Shown piece after piece: positions 23,746-32,565 of a stretch of 64,000 nucleotides of DNA. The notes under the pieces were generated by a model. It was not told the DNA's origin. It did no database searches and saw nothing but the letters and a program-made list of their open reading frames with translations. Position numbers and translations under genes: made by a program. Each line of letters begins with the position of its first letter. The first letter of the stretch is position 1. Source of the DNA: Pseudonocardia kunmingensis (GTDB lineage Bacteria; Actinomycetota; Actinomycetes; Mycobacteriales; Pseudonocardiaceae); contig NZ_VFPA01000001.1 of NCBI RefSeq assembly GCF_006716445.1, positions 558,001-622,000 of the forward strand, written 5' to 3'.

Positions 23746-26244
23746 CTACCTGTCAGATCCGGCCACGGCGCGGACGGCGGCGGGGCCGTCGGCGGTCAGC
23801 GCGGCGGCGGCGCGGGGCGCGGCGAGCGCCACGTCCAGCTCACGCACACCCTGCTTGGTGCCCGGCACCGCGGGCGGCGCGGTGCTCAGCTCGCGCACCC
23901 CGAGCCCGACGAGCAGCTCCGCGGCCACCGGGTCGGCGGCGGCCTCGCCGCACACCGCCACCAGTGCCCGCTCCCCCGCCGCCCGGCAGACGGCGTCGAC
24001 GAGGCGCAGCACCCCCGGGTCGAGCGGGTCGGCGAGGGCCGCGACGGCCGGGTTGCCGCGCTCGGCTGCCAGCGCGTACTGGGTGAGGTCGTTGGTGCCG
24101 ATCGAGAAGAAGTCGACGTGCGGGACGAACGCGGCCGCCTTCAGCGCCGCGGCCGGGACCTCCACCATGATCCCCACCTGCAACCCGGGCGGCGTGCCGC
24201 GCCCCTCCGCGGCGATCGCGGCGTCCAGCGCCCGGCGGGCGGTCACCAGCTCGTCGAGCGCGGCGACCATCGGGAACATCAGGCTCACCGGGGTCTCGTG
24301 CGCCACGCGGACGGCGGCGAGGAGCTGGTCGGCGAGCAGCCCGGGGTGCCCGGCGGCCAGCCGGATGCCGCGCAGCCCGAGGAACGGGTTCGCCTCGGCC
24401 GGCAACGGGAGGTAGGGCAGCGGCTTGTCGCCGCCGACGTCGAGCGTGCGCACCGTGATCCGGCGCCCGCCGAGCGCCTCGGCGATCTCGGTGTAGGCCG
24501 CCTGCTGCTCGTCGACGTCCGGGGCTGCGGCCCGGCCGAGGAACAGGAACTCGGTGCGCACCAGCCCCGCCAGGTCAGCCCCGGCCGCCGCCGCGGCGGC
24601 CGCGTCGGCGGGCGAGCCGACGTTGGCGCCGACGAGCACCGTGGTTCCGTCGCGGGTCGCCGCCGGGTCCGCGGCGTGCCGCCGGGCCTGCGCCTCCCGC
24701 TCGGCCCGGGCGGCGGCCCGGTCGCGGAACCCGGCCAGCGCGGCGGCCTGCGGGTCGACGGCGAGCTCACCGGTCTCGCCGTCGAGGGCGAGCACGGTGC
24801 CGTCCGGCACGTCGAGCACCGCAGCGCCGGCCCCGACGACCGCAGGCACCCCGCGGGCGCGCAGCAGGATCGCGCTGTGCGCGGTCGGGCTGCCCGCCGC
24901 GAGGACGACGCCTGCCACGCGTTCCGGGTCGAGCGCGGCGGCCTGTGCCGGGGTGAGGTCGGCGGCCACGAGGACGGCGGCCGGCCCGCCCTCGTCCGCC
25001 GCAGCGACGGCGGGACTCCCGACGAGCGCCCGGAGCACCTGGGCGGCGACGGCGCGCACGTCGGCGGCGCGGGCCGCGAGGTACGGGTCGGGCAGGGCCT
25101 CCAGGGCGGTGGCGGACCGGTCGGTGGCGTCGGCCCAGGCCCGCGGCGCGGACGCGCCACCGTCGATGCCGGCGCGCGCGCCGGCGAGCAGGCCGGGGTC
25201 GTCGAGCAGCAGCAGGTGCGCGTCGAAGATCGCCGCCTCGGCCGGCCCGAGCTCGCGGGCGGCGGCGTCGCGGCCGGCGCGGATCTCCGCGGCGACGGCG
25301 GGCAGTGCCGCGTCCAGGCGTGCGCGTTCGGTGGCCGGGTCGCCGCCGGGCTCGTCCGGGACCACCGGGGCCTGCGGGTCCGCTGCCCGCTTGGGCCCGA
25401 TGCCGATCCCGGGCGACGCCGCCAGCGGCCCGTCCCCGGACGGCGCCGGCGACGGCGCCGGCGGTGCCGGGGCGGCGTCGGGTTCGTCGAAGCGCCGGGC
25501 GGCGAGCGTCAGCACGGCGTCGATCGCGGCGGCCGCGCGCGGGCCCGTCGCGCTCACCTCCACACGATGCCCGGCCAGCGCGCCCAGCGCGGTGAGCGCG
25601 GCCAGGCTCGCGGCCGGCACCGGGTCCGAGCCCGTGGTCACGTTGCGCACCCGCACCTCGGCGCCGTCCAGGCCGCGGGCGAGGGCGGCGAGCCGCGCGG
25701 CCGGGCGGGCGTGCAGCCCGTGCGCGTTGGCGACGGTGAACTCGGCCGTGAACTCGGTGGTGTCGGCACCCGAACCGGCAGGAGCACGAGGGCCATCCAC
25801 CGGACCGCCGCCGGCCGCCGCGTCCGGCGGCGCGCCGAGCTGGGCCTGCTTGCCCCCGAGGGCCCTCGCCGCCTCGGCGGCCACCTCCGCGCGGTCGGCC
25901 CCGCCTGCCGCGGTCACGGCCGCGACGACCAGCCCCTCCACCAGCGGCGCCGGGCACAGCAGCACCCGCTCCCCCGCGGCCGGGTCGTCGAGCAGGTCGA
26001 GGGCCAGCTCCGCGGAGAGCACCGCGCTGCCCAGGTCCATCAGCACGACGACGCCGGCGCCGGAGTCGGCCGCCCCGATCGCGGCGGCGATGGCGACCGC
26101 GTCGGTGCCGAACGTGGCCTCGTCGAGCCCGGCGGCCACCTCGATGGCCAGCTCCCCCGGCGCCATCTCCCGGGCCAGCGCCACCGCCGCGTCGGCCAGC
26201 GCCCGGCTGTGCGAGACGACGACGAGCCCGACGAGCGCGCTCAC
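23746..26244 (-). CDS. dhaM: Single-chain PTS phosphorelay DhaM-HPr-Enzyme I
   Basis: An 832-residue fusion of three phosphotransfer modules. Residues 1-130 form DhaM (EIIA-Man-like) with active His12 in VVSHSRALAD. Residues about 165-250 form HPr with His178 in GLHARPAA. Residues about 275-832 form a complete Enzyme I: phospho-His456 in GSPTAHSAIL, PEP-site LVRTEFLFLG, the DFFSIGTNDLTQYALA segment and Cys765 in VCGEAA. PEP phosphate should pass His456 to His178 to His12, and then to ADP on DhaL. E. coli DhaM keeps only a truncated EI and relies on PtsI; here the whole chain is in one polypeptide. The GTG start overlaps the dhaL stop (GTGA). Confidence 0.93.
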   Translation of the reverse strand: MSALVGLVVVSHSRALADAAVALAREMAPGELAIEVAAGLDEATFGTDAVAIAAAIGAADSGAGVVVLMDLGSAVLSAELALDLLDDPAAGERVLLCPAPLVEGLVVAAVTAAGGADRAEVAAEAARALGGKQAQLGAPPDAAAGGGPVDGPRAPAGSGADTTEFTAEFTVANAHGLHARPAARLAALARGLDGAEVRVRNVTTGSDPVPAASLAALTALGALAGHRVEVSATGPRAAAAIDAVLTLAARRFDEPDAAPAPPAPSPAPSGDGPLAASPGIGIGPKRAADPQAPVVPDEPGGDPATERARLDAALPAVAAEIRAGRDAAARELGPAEAAIFDAHLLLLDDPGLLAGARAGIDGGASAPRAWADATDRSATALEALPDPYLAARAADVRAVAAQVLRALVGSPAVAAADEGGPAAVLVAADLTPAQAAALDPERVAGVVLAAGSPTAHSAILLRARGVPAVVGAGAAVLDVPDGTVLALDGETGELAVDPQAAALAGFRDRAAARAEREAQARRHAADPAATRDGTTVLVGANVGSPADAAAAAAAGADLAGLVRTEFLFLGRAAAPDVDEQQAAYTEIAEALGGRRITVRTLDVGGDKPLPYLPLPAEANPFLGLRGIRLAAGHPGLLADQLLAAVRVAHETPVSLMFPMVAALDELVTARRALDAAIAAEGRGTPPGLQVGIMVEVPAAALKAAAFVPHVDFFSIGTNDLTQYALAAERGNPAVAALADPLDPGVLRLVDAVCRAAGERALVAVCGEAAADPVAAELLVGLGVRELSTAPPAVPGTKQGVRELDVALAAPRAAAALTADGPAAVRAVAGSDR

Positions 26245-26882
26245 CCCAGCGTGTCCGCCGCAGCCTGCAGCAGCAGGGCCGCCGAGGTCGCGCCCGGGTC
26301 CTGGTGGCCGACGCTGCGCTCGCCGAGGTAGCTGGCGCGACCCTTGCGGGCCTGCATCGGGGTGGTGGCGTCGCGACCCTGCGCCGCCGCGTCCGCCGCG
26401 GCGTGCAGCGCCCCGCTCGTGTCCTCGCCGCCCAGCGCCGCGTCCAGCGCGTCGAGGGCGGGGGCAAGCGCGTCGTACATCGTCTTGTCGCCCGCCTCGG
26501 CCTTGCCGCGCGCGACCACGCCCTCGACCCCCGCGCGCAGGGCCTCGGCGAACCCGGCCTGGTCGAGCGCGTCGACGTCGCCCGCCGCGGCCGCCATCCG
26601 CAGGAAGAACGTGCCGTAGAGCGGGCCGCTCGCCCCGCCGACGGTGCTGACCAGCGTCATCCCGGCCTGCTTCAGCAGCGCGGCCGGGCCGGCGGGGGCG
26701 GCGTCGTCGAGCTTCGCGACCACGGCCTTCATGCCGCGGGCCATGTTGGCGCCGTGGTCGGCGTCCCCGATCGCCGAGTCGAGCCGCGTGAGCTCCTCCT
26801 CGTGCTCGGCGACGGCGGCGGCGAACGCGCGGACCCAGCGGTCGAGGGCGGCGGCGTCGATGGCGGCGGGCTGGTCGGCCAT
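26241..26882 (-). CDS. dhaL: Dihydroxyacetone kinase subunit DhaL (ADP-binding)
   Basis: A 213-residue DhaL. The metal-binding loop DSAIGDADHGANMARGM (about 35-52) holds the aspartates that bind two Mg ions and ADP. GGASGPLYGTFF is the Gly-rich loop, and the C-terminal lid GRASYLGERSVGHQDPGA is intact. DhaL keeps a permanently bound ADP, which DhaM rephosphorylates, and passes phosphate to dihydroxyacetone on DhaK. It overlaps both neighbours (TGATG with dhaK, GTGA with dhaM), so the three subunits are made in step. Confidence 0.95.
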   Translation of the reverse strand: MADQPAAIDAAALDRWVRAFAAAVAEHEEELTRLDSAIGDADHGANMARGMKAVVAKLDDAAPAGPAALLKQAGMTLVSTVGGASGPLYGTFFLRMAAAAGDVDALDQAGFAEALRAGVEGVVARGKAEAGDKTMYDALAPALDALDAALGGEDTSGALHAAADAAAQGRDATTPMQARKGRASYLGERSVGHQDPGATSAALLLQAAADTLG

Positions 26883-27883
26883 CAGGCACCCCACCGCAGG
26901 CCGGGCGTGCGGACCGGGGCGTCCCACAGGCGCAGCAGCTCGTCGTCCAGCTGCAGCAGGGTGAGCGAGCACCCGGCCATCTCCAGGCTCGTGATGTAGG
27001 GCCCCACCAGCGACCGGGCCACGCGCACCCCGGACTTCGCGAGGATCCGCGCCACCTCGTGGTACATCACGTACAGCTCCAGCAGCGGGGTGCCGCCCAT
27101 GCCGTTGACGAACGCGAGCACGCCGCCCTCGCCGTGGAAGTCGCGGTCGGCGAGCACCGGTTCGACGAGCATCTCGGCCACCTCGCGCGCCGGCGCGAGC
27201 GGCACCCGGCGCCTGCCCGGCTCGCCGTGGATGCCGATCCCGATCTCCATCTCGTCCTCGGGCAGGTCGAACGTGGGGCGCCCGGCGGCGGGCACCGTGC
27301 ACGAGGTGAGCGCGACGCCCATGCTGCGGCCCGCCTCGTTCACCCGGCGGGCCACCGCGGCCACCCCGGCGAGGTCGCGGCCCTCGTCGGCCGCCGCGCC
27401 GGCGAGCTTCTCGACGAGCACCGTGACCCCGACGCCGCGACGGCCCGCGGTGTAGAGGCTGTCCTGCACGGCCACGTCGTCGTCGGTGACCACGGACACG
27501 ACCTCGACCCCGGTCTCGGCCGCGGCGAGCTCGGCGGCCATGTCGAAGTTCATGACGTCGCCGGTGTAGTTCTTGACGATGTGCAGCACCCCGGCGCCGC
27601 CGTCGACGCCGCGGGTGGCCTCGAGCATCTGGTCGGGCACGGGTGAGGTGAACACCTCGCCCGCGCAGGCGGCGTCGAGCATCCCGGGGCCGACGAACCC
27701 GCCGTGCAGGGGCTCGTGCCCGGACCCGCCGCCCGACAGCAGCCCGACCTTGCCCTGCACGGGCGCGTCCGCCCGGAACACGATCTTGTGATCGAGGTCG
27801 ACCCGCAGGTCCGGGTGGGCCGCGGCGATGCCGCTCAGCGCCTCCGTGACCACGTCGGCGGGATCGTTGATCAGCTTCTTCAC
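26882..27883 (-). CDS. dhaK: Dihydroxyacetone kinase subunit DhaK (substrate-binding)
   Basis: A 333-residue DhaK. It binds dihydroxyacetone as a hemiaminal on His219 ([12 protein letters not shown]). [20 protein letters not shown] and [13 protein letters not shown] are family signatures. It yields dihydroxyacetone phosphate for glycolysis. The GTG at 27883 is preferred to an upstream in-frame start because it gives the canonical MKKLIND N terminus and has GGAGGG 5 bases upstream. A TAGGGT hexamer (minus strand, 27923-27918) could be its own -10; otherwise it may be read from the tetR gene 61 bases upstream. Confidence 0.95.
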   Translation of the reverse strand: MKKLINDPADVVTEALSGIAAAHPDLRVDLDHKIVFRADAPVQGKVGLLSGGGSGHEPLHGGFVGPGMLDAACAGEVFTSPVPDQMLEATRGVDGGAGVLHIVKNYTGDVMNFDMAAELAAAETGVEVVSVVTDDDVAVQDSLYTAGRRGVGVTVLVEKLAGAAADEGRDLAGVAAVARRVNEAGRSMGVALTSCTVPAAGRPTFDLPEDEMEIGIGIHGEPGRRRVPLAPAREVAEMLVEPVLADRDFHGEGGVLAFVNGMGGTPLLELYVMYHEVARILAKSGVRVARSLVGPYITSLEMAGCSLTLLQLDDELLRLWDAPVRTPGLRWGA

Positions 27884-27944
27884 GCCGGCCCTCCGCAACG
27901 ATGGGACGATCTCGCGGACCCTACGGCTCCCCCGCTACCGCGCG

Positions 27945-28520
27945 CTACGCCCGATCGACTCCGGGTTCGCCGCGCACCACGCGCTCCAGGGTCGGGCGCA
28001 GCGCGGCGGCGAGCGCGGCGGGTTCGCGCGGGCCGCGGACCAGCGCGGTGAGCACCAGGCCGTCGAGCACGGCCATGAGCTGCTCGGCCGCGCGACCGGG
28101 CTCGACGGCGCCGATCGCGCCCAGCGCCGCGGCGCCGCGGGCCCGGATGACGTCGCCTGCCCGCACCATGCCGGCCCGTAGCTCCGGGTCTCGCACGGCG
28201 GCGAGGCTCAGCTCGTAGCGGGCGAGGGTGCGGTGCCGCTCGGTCGTCGCGAGCGCGACCCCGACCGCGACGAGCACGTCGACGAGGCCCGCGGCATCGT
28301 CCGCGGCGGCGGTCGCCGTGCTCTCCACCTCGAGGTCGACCTCCAGCAGCCGCTCGACGCACCCCGTGACCAGCGCGGACCGGCTGCGGAAGTAGTAGGA
28401 GGTGCTCCCCGTGGCGATGCCGGCGGCGGCGTCGACGGCGCGGTGGGTCAGGCCGCGCATGCCGTGCTCGGCCAGGACGTGCAGGGCGGCGTCGAGGATC
28501 TCGGTGCGGCGGTCGGTCAA
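27945..28520 (-). CDS. TetR-family regulator
   Basis: A 191-residue TetR repressor. The helix-turn-helix is RRTEILDAALHVLAEHGMRG then AVDAAAGIATGSTSYYFRSR (about 5-50); a helical ligand domain follows. It is divergent from an FAD monooxygenase gene, and two copies of the operator CTCTAC-N4-GTAGAG sit between them, so it very likely represses that gene and itself. It also lies just upstream of the dihydroxyacetone kinase operon on the same strand and could influence it. Confidence 0.9.
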   Translation of the reverse strand: MTDRRTEILDAALHVLAEHGMRGLTHRAVDAAAGIATGSTSYYFRSRSALVTGCVERLLEVDLEVESTATAAADDAAGLVDVLVAVGVALATTERHRTLARYELSLAAVRDPELRAGMVRAGDVIRARGAAALGAIGAVEPGRAAEQLMAVLDGLVLTALVRGPREPAALAAALRPTLERVVRGEPGVDRA

Positions 28521-28524
28521 ATCC

Positions 28525-28575
28525 CTCTACTCCTGTAGAGCCGGGTGCGGTACGGTCGTCTCTACAAGCGTAGAG
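28525..28575. promoter_or_regulatory. Twin TetR operators CTCTAC-N4-GTAGAG
   Basis: Two 16-bp inverted repeats with identical arms and identical spacing: 28525-28540 (spacer TCCT) and 28560-28575 (spacer AAGC), 35 bases centre to centre. They fill the 68-base gap between the divergent tetR and monooxygenase genes. One lies 4 bases before the tetR start and the other just upstream of the monooxygenase ribosome binding site. Confidence 0.8.
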
Positions 28576-28588
28576 GAGGGGGATCGTC

Positions 28589-29782
28589 ATGCACGTCGTG
28601 GTCGTCGGCGCGGGCCTCGGGGGGCTCGCGGCCGCAGTCGCAGCGCATCGCGCGGGACACCTCGTCACGGTGCTCGAGCGCTCTCCCGCGCTGCGGGAGA
28701 GCGGGGCGGGAATCGGGGTCATGCCCAACGGAGTGCTGGCGCTCGACGCGCTCGGGCTCGGGGAACCCGTCCGCGGCCAGGCCGGCCCGATGGCCGCGGG
28801 CGGTGGGCTGCGCGACCGGCGTGGCCGGGCCCTGCTCACCGCCGACCAGACCGCGGTGCGCGAGCGCACCGGCGCTCCCCTGGTGGCCGTGCGCCGCTCA
28901 TGGCTCCACGGGCTGCTCGCGGACGCACTCCCGGCCGGGACGGTCTACACCGGCACACCGGTCGTCGGGCTGCGCGACCGCGGCGACCAGGTCGAGGTGG
29001 AACTCGAGCGCGCGGCGCCAGGGGAGCCCGTGCGCGCCGACGCCGTCGTGGTCGCGGACGGGGCGCACAGCCGGCTGCGCCGCGCCCTCCTGCCCGACCA
29101 CCCCGGCCTCGCCGGCTCCGGTGAGCACGCCGCCCGCGCCGTGGCGCCGGCAGCACCCGCAGGCGTCGCGCTGGTGCTCGGCGAGCTGGTGGACCACCGC
29201 ACCGGCGACCGCTTCGGCTGCCTGCCGCTGGCCGACGGCGGCGTCTACTGGTACGCGACCTGGCGCGGACCCTCCCCGGCCGACCCCCGGGAGCGGCACC
29301 GCTGGCTGCGCGCCCGCCGTGCGGACTGGCACCCGAGCACCGTCGCGCTGGTCGACGCCACGGCGCCGGAGGCGGTGCACGTCGTGGAGACCGAGCAGCT
29401 CGTCCGTCCGCTGCCCGCGCTCGCCCTCGGGCGGATCGCGCTGCTCGGCGACGCGGGCCACGCGATGACCCCCGACCTCGGCCAGGGCGCCTGCCAGGCC
29501 TTCGAGGACGCCGTGGCGCTGGGCGCGGTGCTCGACGGGGCCGCCGCCGCGCACGTGCCCGCCGCCCTGCGCGCGTACGACGCCCGGCGCGGGGCGCGCA
29601 CGGCCGCCCTGCAGCGCGAGTCGCGCCGGATGCACCGGCTGCTCGGCCTCACCGGCGTGCGGGGCAGGCTCCGCGACGCCGTGCTGCGGTGCGTGCCGCC
29701 CGGGCTCGCCGTGCGCTCGCTCGCCGCGCAGTACCGGTTCGACCCGGCGGACGCCCGCGGCCCGGTCGCCGGCGCGCGGTAG
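28589..29782 (+). CDS. FAD-dependent monooxygenase
   Basis: A 397-residue class A flavoprotein hydroxylase. FAD motif VVVGAGLGGLAAAVAAHRAG lies at the N terminus, the DG motif is VVVADGAHSRLRRALLP (about 150), and the GD motif IALLGDAGHAMTPDLGQGAC is near 290. It resembles salicylate hydroxylase or zeaxanthin-epoxidase-like enzymes acting on small aromatics. The divergent TetR gene and twin operators suggest induction by substrate. GAGGAGGGG precedes the ATG and overlaps the second operator, so repressor binding would also mask the start region. Confidence 0.9.
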   Translation: MHVVVVGAGLGGLAAAVAAHRAGHLVTVLERSPALRESGAGIGVMPNGVLALDALGLGEPVRGQAGPMAAGGGLRDRRGRALLTADQTAVRERTGAPLVAVRRSWLHGLLADALPAGTVYTGTPVVGLRDRGDQVEVELERAAPGEPVRADAVVVADGAHSRLRRALLPDHPGLAGSGEHAARAVAPAAPAGVALVLGELVDHRTGDRFGCLPLADGGVYWYATWRGPSPADPRERHRWLRARRADWHPSTVALVDATAPEAVHVVETEQLVRPLPALALGRIALLGDAGHAMTPDLGQGACQAFEDAVALGAVLDGAAAAHVPAALRAYDARRGARTAALQRESRRMHRLLGLTGVRGRLRDAVLRCVPPGLAVRSLAAQYRFDPADARGPVAGAR

Positions 29783-29809
29783 GCCGGCGCCGTGAGCCGG
29801 GGACCCCGA

Positions 29810-30775
29810 TCAGGCGGTCGCGGGCAGGCGCACGCCGGCGAGCACCGCGCGGTGGTCGCTACCGGGGAGGTCGAGCACGTCGAACCGCGTGGTGACGGCC
29901 GCGGCCGGGACGAGGACGTGGTCGATCTGGATGCCGAGCGGGCGCGGCAGCCCGCCCGGGAACGTGCCGACGAGGCCGCTGCCCGTGCCGGCGGCCGCGC
30001 TGCGGCAGCGGCCCAGCGCGGCGTGCAGCGCGGGGTGGTCGAGGGTGGCGTTGAGGTCGCCGGCCACCAGCGGCGCCACCGGGCCCGCGCACCACCGGGC
30101 GATGAGCCCGAGCTCGTCGTGCCAGCGCGCCGTGCCGCGTCGCGACATCGGTGCGGTGGTGTGCACGGCGTGCAGCGTGCGCTCACCGAGGATCCCGCCG
30201 GTGACCTCCAGGTGGGGTAGCCGCATCCCGGTGGCCGGCCGCACCTGCACGTCGCCTGCCCGCTCGCCGACGAGCAGGGTGACGTCGTAGCCGTCGGCCC
30301 TGCCGCCGCCCGAGGCGACCCACGAGCGGTAGCCCAGGTCGGCGAGCAACGGCATCAGCTTGTCTCGGAAGTCGCCGCCGGCCTCGGGCAGCACCACGAA
30401 GTCGGGCCCCTCGCGGGCGACGAGCCCCGCCAGTGCGCCGGTGTCGGCGCGGCCGTGCAGGACGTTCGCGGTGAGGACGGTGACGTCCTCGGGCGCGGGG
30501 CGGGTGACCGGCCCGCGCAGGGCCCGCGGTACCACCGGCGCGCCTGCCGCGATCCCCGTGGCGGCCAGGGCCACCGCCAGCGGGCGCCGACGTGGGCGCA
30601 GCGCCAGCAGCGCGGCCCCGGCCAGCGCCGACGCCGCCAGGTGCGGGCGCCACGGCTGCACGACGGCGGCGAGCGTGGACGGGCCACCGGTCGCGACGGC
30701 CCGCGCCGCGAACGCCTTCTCCCGCAGCGGGCGCCGCAGGCGGGGCGGGACGAGCGCGGCAACCACGGCCATCAT
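29810..30775 (-). CDS. Membrane-anchored endonuclease/exonuclease/phosphatase-fold protein
   Basis: A 321-residue protein. Two or three hydrophobic stretches in the first 90 residues (HLAASALAGAALLALRPRRR, PLAVALAATGIAAGAPVVP) precede an EEP catalytic domain. That domain has VTVLTANVLHGRADTGALAG, the metal ligand in FVVLPEAG, the VAGDLNATLDHPAL motif with catalytic Asp-Leu-Asn, IDHVLV and the final SDHRAVLA. The family includes DNases, phosphodiesterases and sphingomyelinases. An extracellular or membrane-proximal hydrolase is likely. The tandem ATG (30775/30772) is chosen because AAGGAA lies upstream. Confidence 0.85.
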   Translation of the reverse strand: MMAVVAALVPPRLRRPLREKAFAARAVATGGPSTLAAVVQPWRPHLAASALAGAALLALRPRRRPLAVALAATGIAAGAPVVPRALRGPVTRPAPEDVTVLTANVLHGRADTGALAGLVAREGPDFVVLPEAGGDFRDKLMPLLADLGYRSWVASGGGRADGYDVTLLVGERAGDVQVRPATGMRLPHLEVTGGILGERTLHAVHTTAPMSRRGTARWHDELGLIARWCAGPVAPLVAGDLNATLDHPALHAALGRCRSAAAGTGSGLVGTFPGGLPRPLGIQIDHVLVPAAAVTTRFDVLDLPGSDHRAVLAGVRLPATA

Positions 30776-31119
30776 CGATGCCGGTTCCTTCCTGGCGAGG
30801 GCGCCCGGCAGTCGCGTCGGCGGGCACGGGGTCAACGAGCGCGGCGCGCGGCCGGTTCCGCGGGCCGCCCCGGTCGCCGCCAGGCTATCGCCACCGCTGG
30901 TTCCGCCCGATCACGCCGGGCCGGTGGCGCGCGCTCGACCACGAACCGCCGGGCAGGCCGGCCGTCGGGGGGTGATCACTCCGAACCGTGCCCGAGCGCG
31001 GTGCCGACAGCCATGGTGCGCTCGTCGGAGGGATCACCGGTGACTGATCGCCCCGAGAAGCACGTCGCGGCGGCACCGGCCGCCGTGGTGTGCGGATGCG
31101 AACGATCTCGAGCGGGGCC
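30776..31119. other. Gene-free interval with one long-loop inverted repeat
   Basis: No convincing coding frame lies between the EEP gene and the PucR-type gene. The one visible structure is the inverted repeat GGTGATCACTCCGA (30971-30984) / TCGGAGGGATCACC (31025-31038), 14 bases with one mismatch around a 40-base loop. It could be a terminator, or part of a structured RNA of unknown type. Confidence 0.5.
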
Positions 31120-32388
31120 CTACGCGCCCTGCCGCTCACTGCGGGCGGCCATCACTCCCAGGGTGAGCAGCAGGCGGTCTCGGGGGTCGGCGACCGAGCG
31201 GCCGGTGACGGCCTCGATGCGCCGCATGCGGTAGATGACGGTGTTGCGGTGGCAGAACAGGGCGGCGGCCGCGTGCGTGGGCGAGCCGCCGTGGGCGAGC
31301 AGCTGCTCCAGCGTCTCCAGCAGCGTGTCGCGGTCGGCGGGCGGCAGTTCCAGCAGGCCACCGAGGGCACCCCGCACGAGGCGCGGGGCCAGCTCGGGGC
31401 TGTCGGCGAGCAGCGCCTCGGGCAGCCGCTCGTCCAGCACGGCGAGCCCGGGCCCGGCGAGCGTGCGGGCCGCGGTGTGCGCCAGCCGGTAGCCGGTGTC
31501 GAGGGCACCCAGCCCGTCGACGACGGGCGAGACGCCCACCCGCCCGACCGCGCACGGGCGCAGCGCGTCCAGCACGACCTGCGGGGGCCGGTGGCCCAGC
31601 GCGACGATGCCGACCTCGTCGCGGGGCCGGACGAACCAGGCCGAGCCGACGCCGTGCGGGGCGAGCGCCTCCAGCGGCGCGCGCAGCGGGTCCGTGCCCG
31701 AGGGGTCCACCGGCGCGACGACGCACAGCACCGCACCCGCCTCCGGCAGGCCGAGCACGCTCGCGGCGTCGCGCAGGAACGCCGGGTCCCCGCCGCGGCC
31801 CTCGATGAGCCCGTCGAGCACGGCGTGGCGACGGCCCAGGTCGTGGCTCTGCATCCGCAGCTCCTCGAGCCGGTAGGCCTGCACCAGCGCCGACGAGCTG
31901 CTGTCGTTCACCCGCCAGACGAAGCTCGCCGCGTCCAGCAGCGCCTCGTCGTAGCGGCCGGCGAAGCGGAGGCGCGACGCCGACAGCAGCGCCTCCCACA
32001 TCACGCGCCCGCCCAGCCGGTAGGCGCGCAGCACGACCTCCAGCGGCACCCCTTCCCGGGCGCGGCGCCGGCCGGTCTCGCGCGAGGTGTCCTCCGGGTC
32101 GACGCCGTCGGGCACGCGGTCGGCGACCACCTGGGCGCCCCGCTGCATGTTGCGTCGGCACGCGGCGCGCAGCTCCTCCACCATCTCGCGCTCGGCGTAG
32201 GACGGCTCGCGCTGCAGCACCAGCACGGTGAGCCGGTCGGCGAGGCCGTCGAGGTCCTCCAGCAGTGCGGCGCCGAGGATGCGCAGCGCCTCGTCCGCGG
32301 CGGGCGGCAGCCGCCGGCCCGGGCGTCCCTCCTCGGCGCGGCCCGCGTCGGCCCCCGCTGCGGTGTCGCCACGCCCGCTGGGCACCAT
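31120..32388 (-). CDS. PucR-type helix-turn-helix regulator
   Basis: A 422-residue regulator. The N-terminal 180 residues are an RsbR/GGDEF-like sensory helical domain (LEDLDGLADRLTVLVLQREP, YRLGGRVMWEALLSASRLRF). The C terminus holds the PucR HTH_30 domain: LLETLEQLLAHGGSPTHAAA then FCHRNTVIYRMRRIEAVTGR. PucR/CdaR relatives control purine, amide or organic acid catabolism. It is divergent from the five-gene Liv/Urt-type importer, and two identical palindromes lie between them, so it is the likely activator of that operon. ATG at 32388 is used; a longer frame runs antisense across the operon. Confidence 0.85.
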   Translation of the reverse strand: MVPSGRGDTAAGADAGRAEEGRPGRRLPPAADEALRILGAALLEDLDGLADRLTVLVLQREPSYAEREMVEELRAACRRNMQRGAQVVADRVPDGVDPEDTSRETGRRRAREGVPLEVVLRAYRLGGRVMWEALLSASRLRFAGRYDEALLDAASFVWRVNDSSSSALVQAYRLEELRMQSHDLGRRHAVLDGLIEGRGGDPAFLRDAASVLGLPEAGAVLCVVAPVDPSGTDPLRAPLEALAPHGVGSAWFVRPRDEVGIVALGHRPPQVVLDALRPCAVGRVGVSPVVDGLGALDTGYRLAHTAARTLAGPGLAVLDERLPEALLADSPELAPRLVRGALGGLLELPPADRDTLLETLEQLLAHGGSPTHAAAALFCHRNTVIYRMRRIEAVTGRSVADPRDRLLLTLGVMAARSERQGA

Positions 32389-32463
32389 CCGGGCACTGTG
32401 CAGCAGCGCGCACAGCGGCGTCCAGCCCTGCGGGCGCTCTGCCCAGTCGAACGGCGTCGATAC

Positions 32464-32503
32464 TGGGCGCTGCGCCCATGGTGCCGGATGGGCGCTGCGC
32501 CCA
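32464..32503. promoter_or_regulatory. Twin palindromic operators between pucR-like gene and liv operon
   Basis: The 15-base palindrome TGGGCGCTGCGCCCA occurs exactly at 32464-32478 and 32489-32503, 25 bases centre to centre, about two helical turns. A degenerate third site reads GGGCGCTCTGCCCA (32432-32445). They lie 62-100 bases upstream of the first transporter gene and 75-115 bases upstream of the regulator gene. Confidence 0.8.
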
Positions 32504-32565
32504 AAGTGTGCGTCACCCCGGCCGCCGGGGTCACCGCCGCCCCCGAACCCCGGGAGACGCACGCC

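Noticed and set aside
23746..26889. A 1047-residue frame taken as one giant PTS protein
   Set aside because: The first 215 codons read through dhaL in the wrong frame; the GTG at 26244 overlaps the dhaL stop and starts exactly at the DhaM domain.
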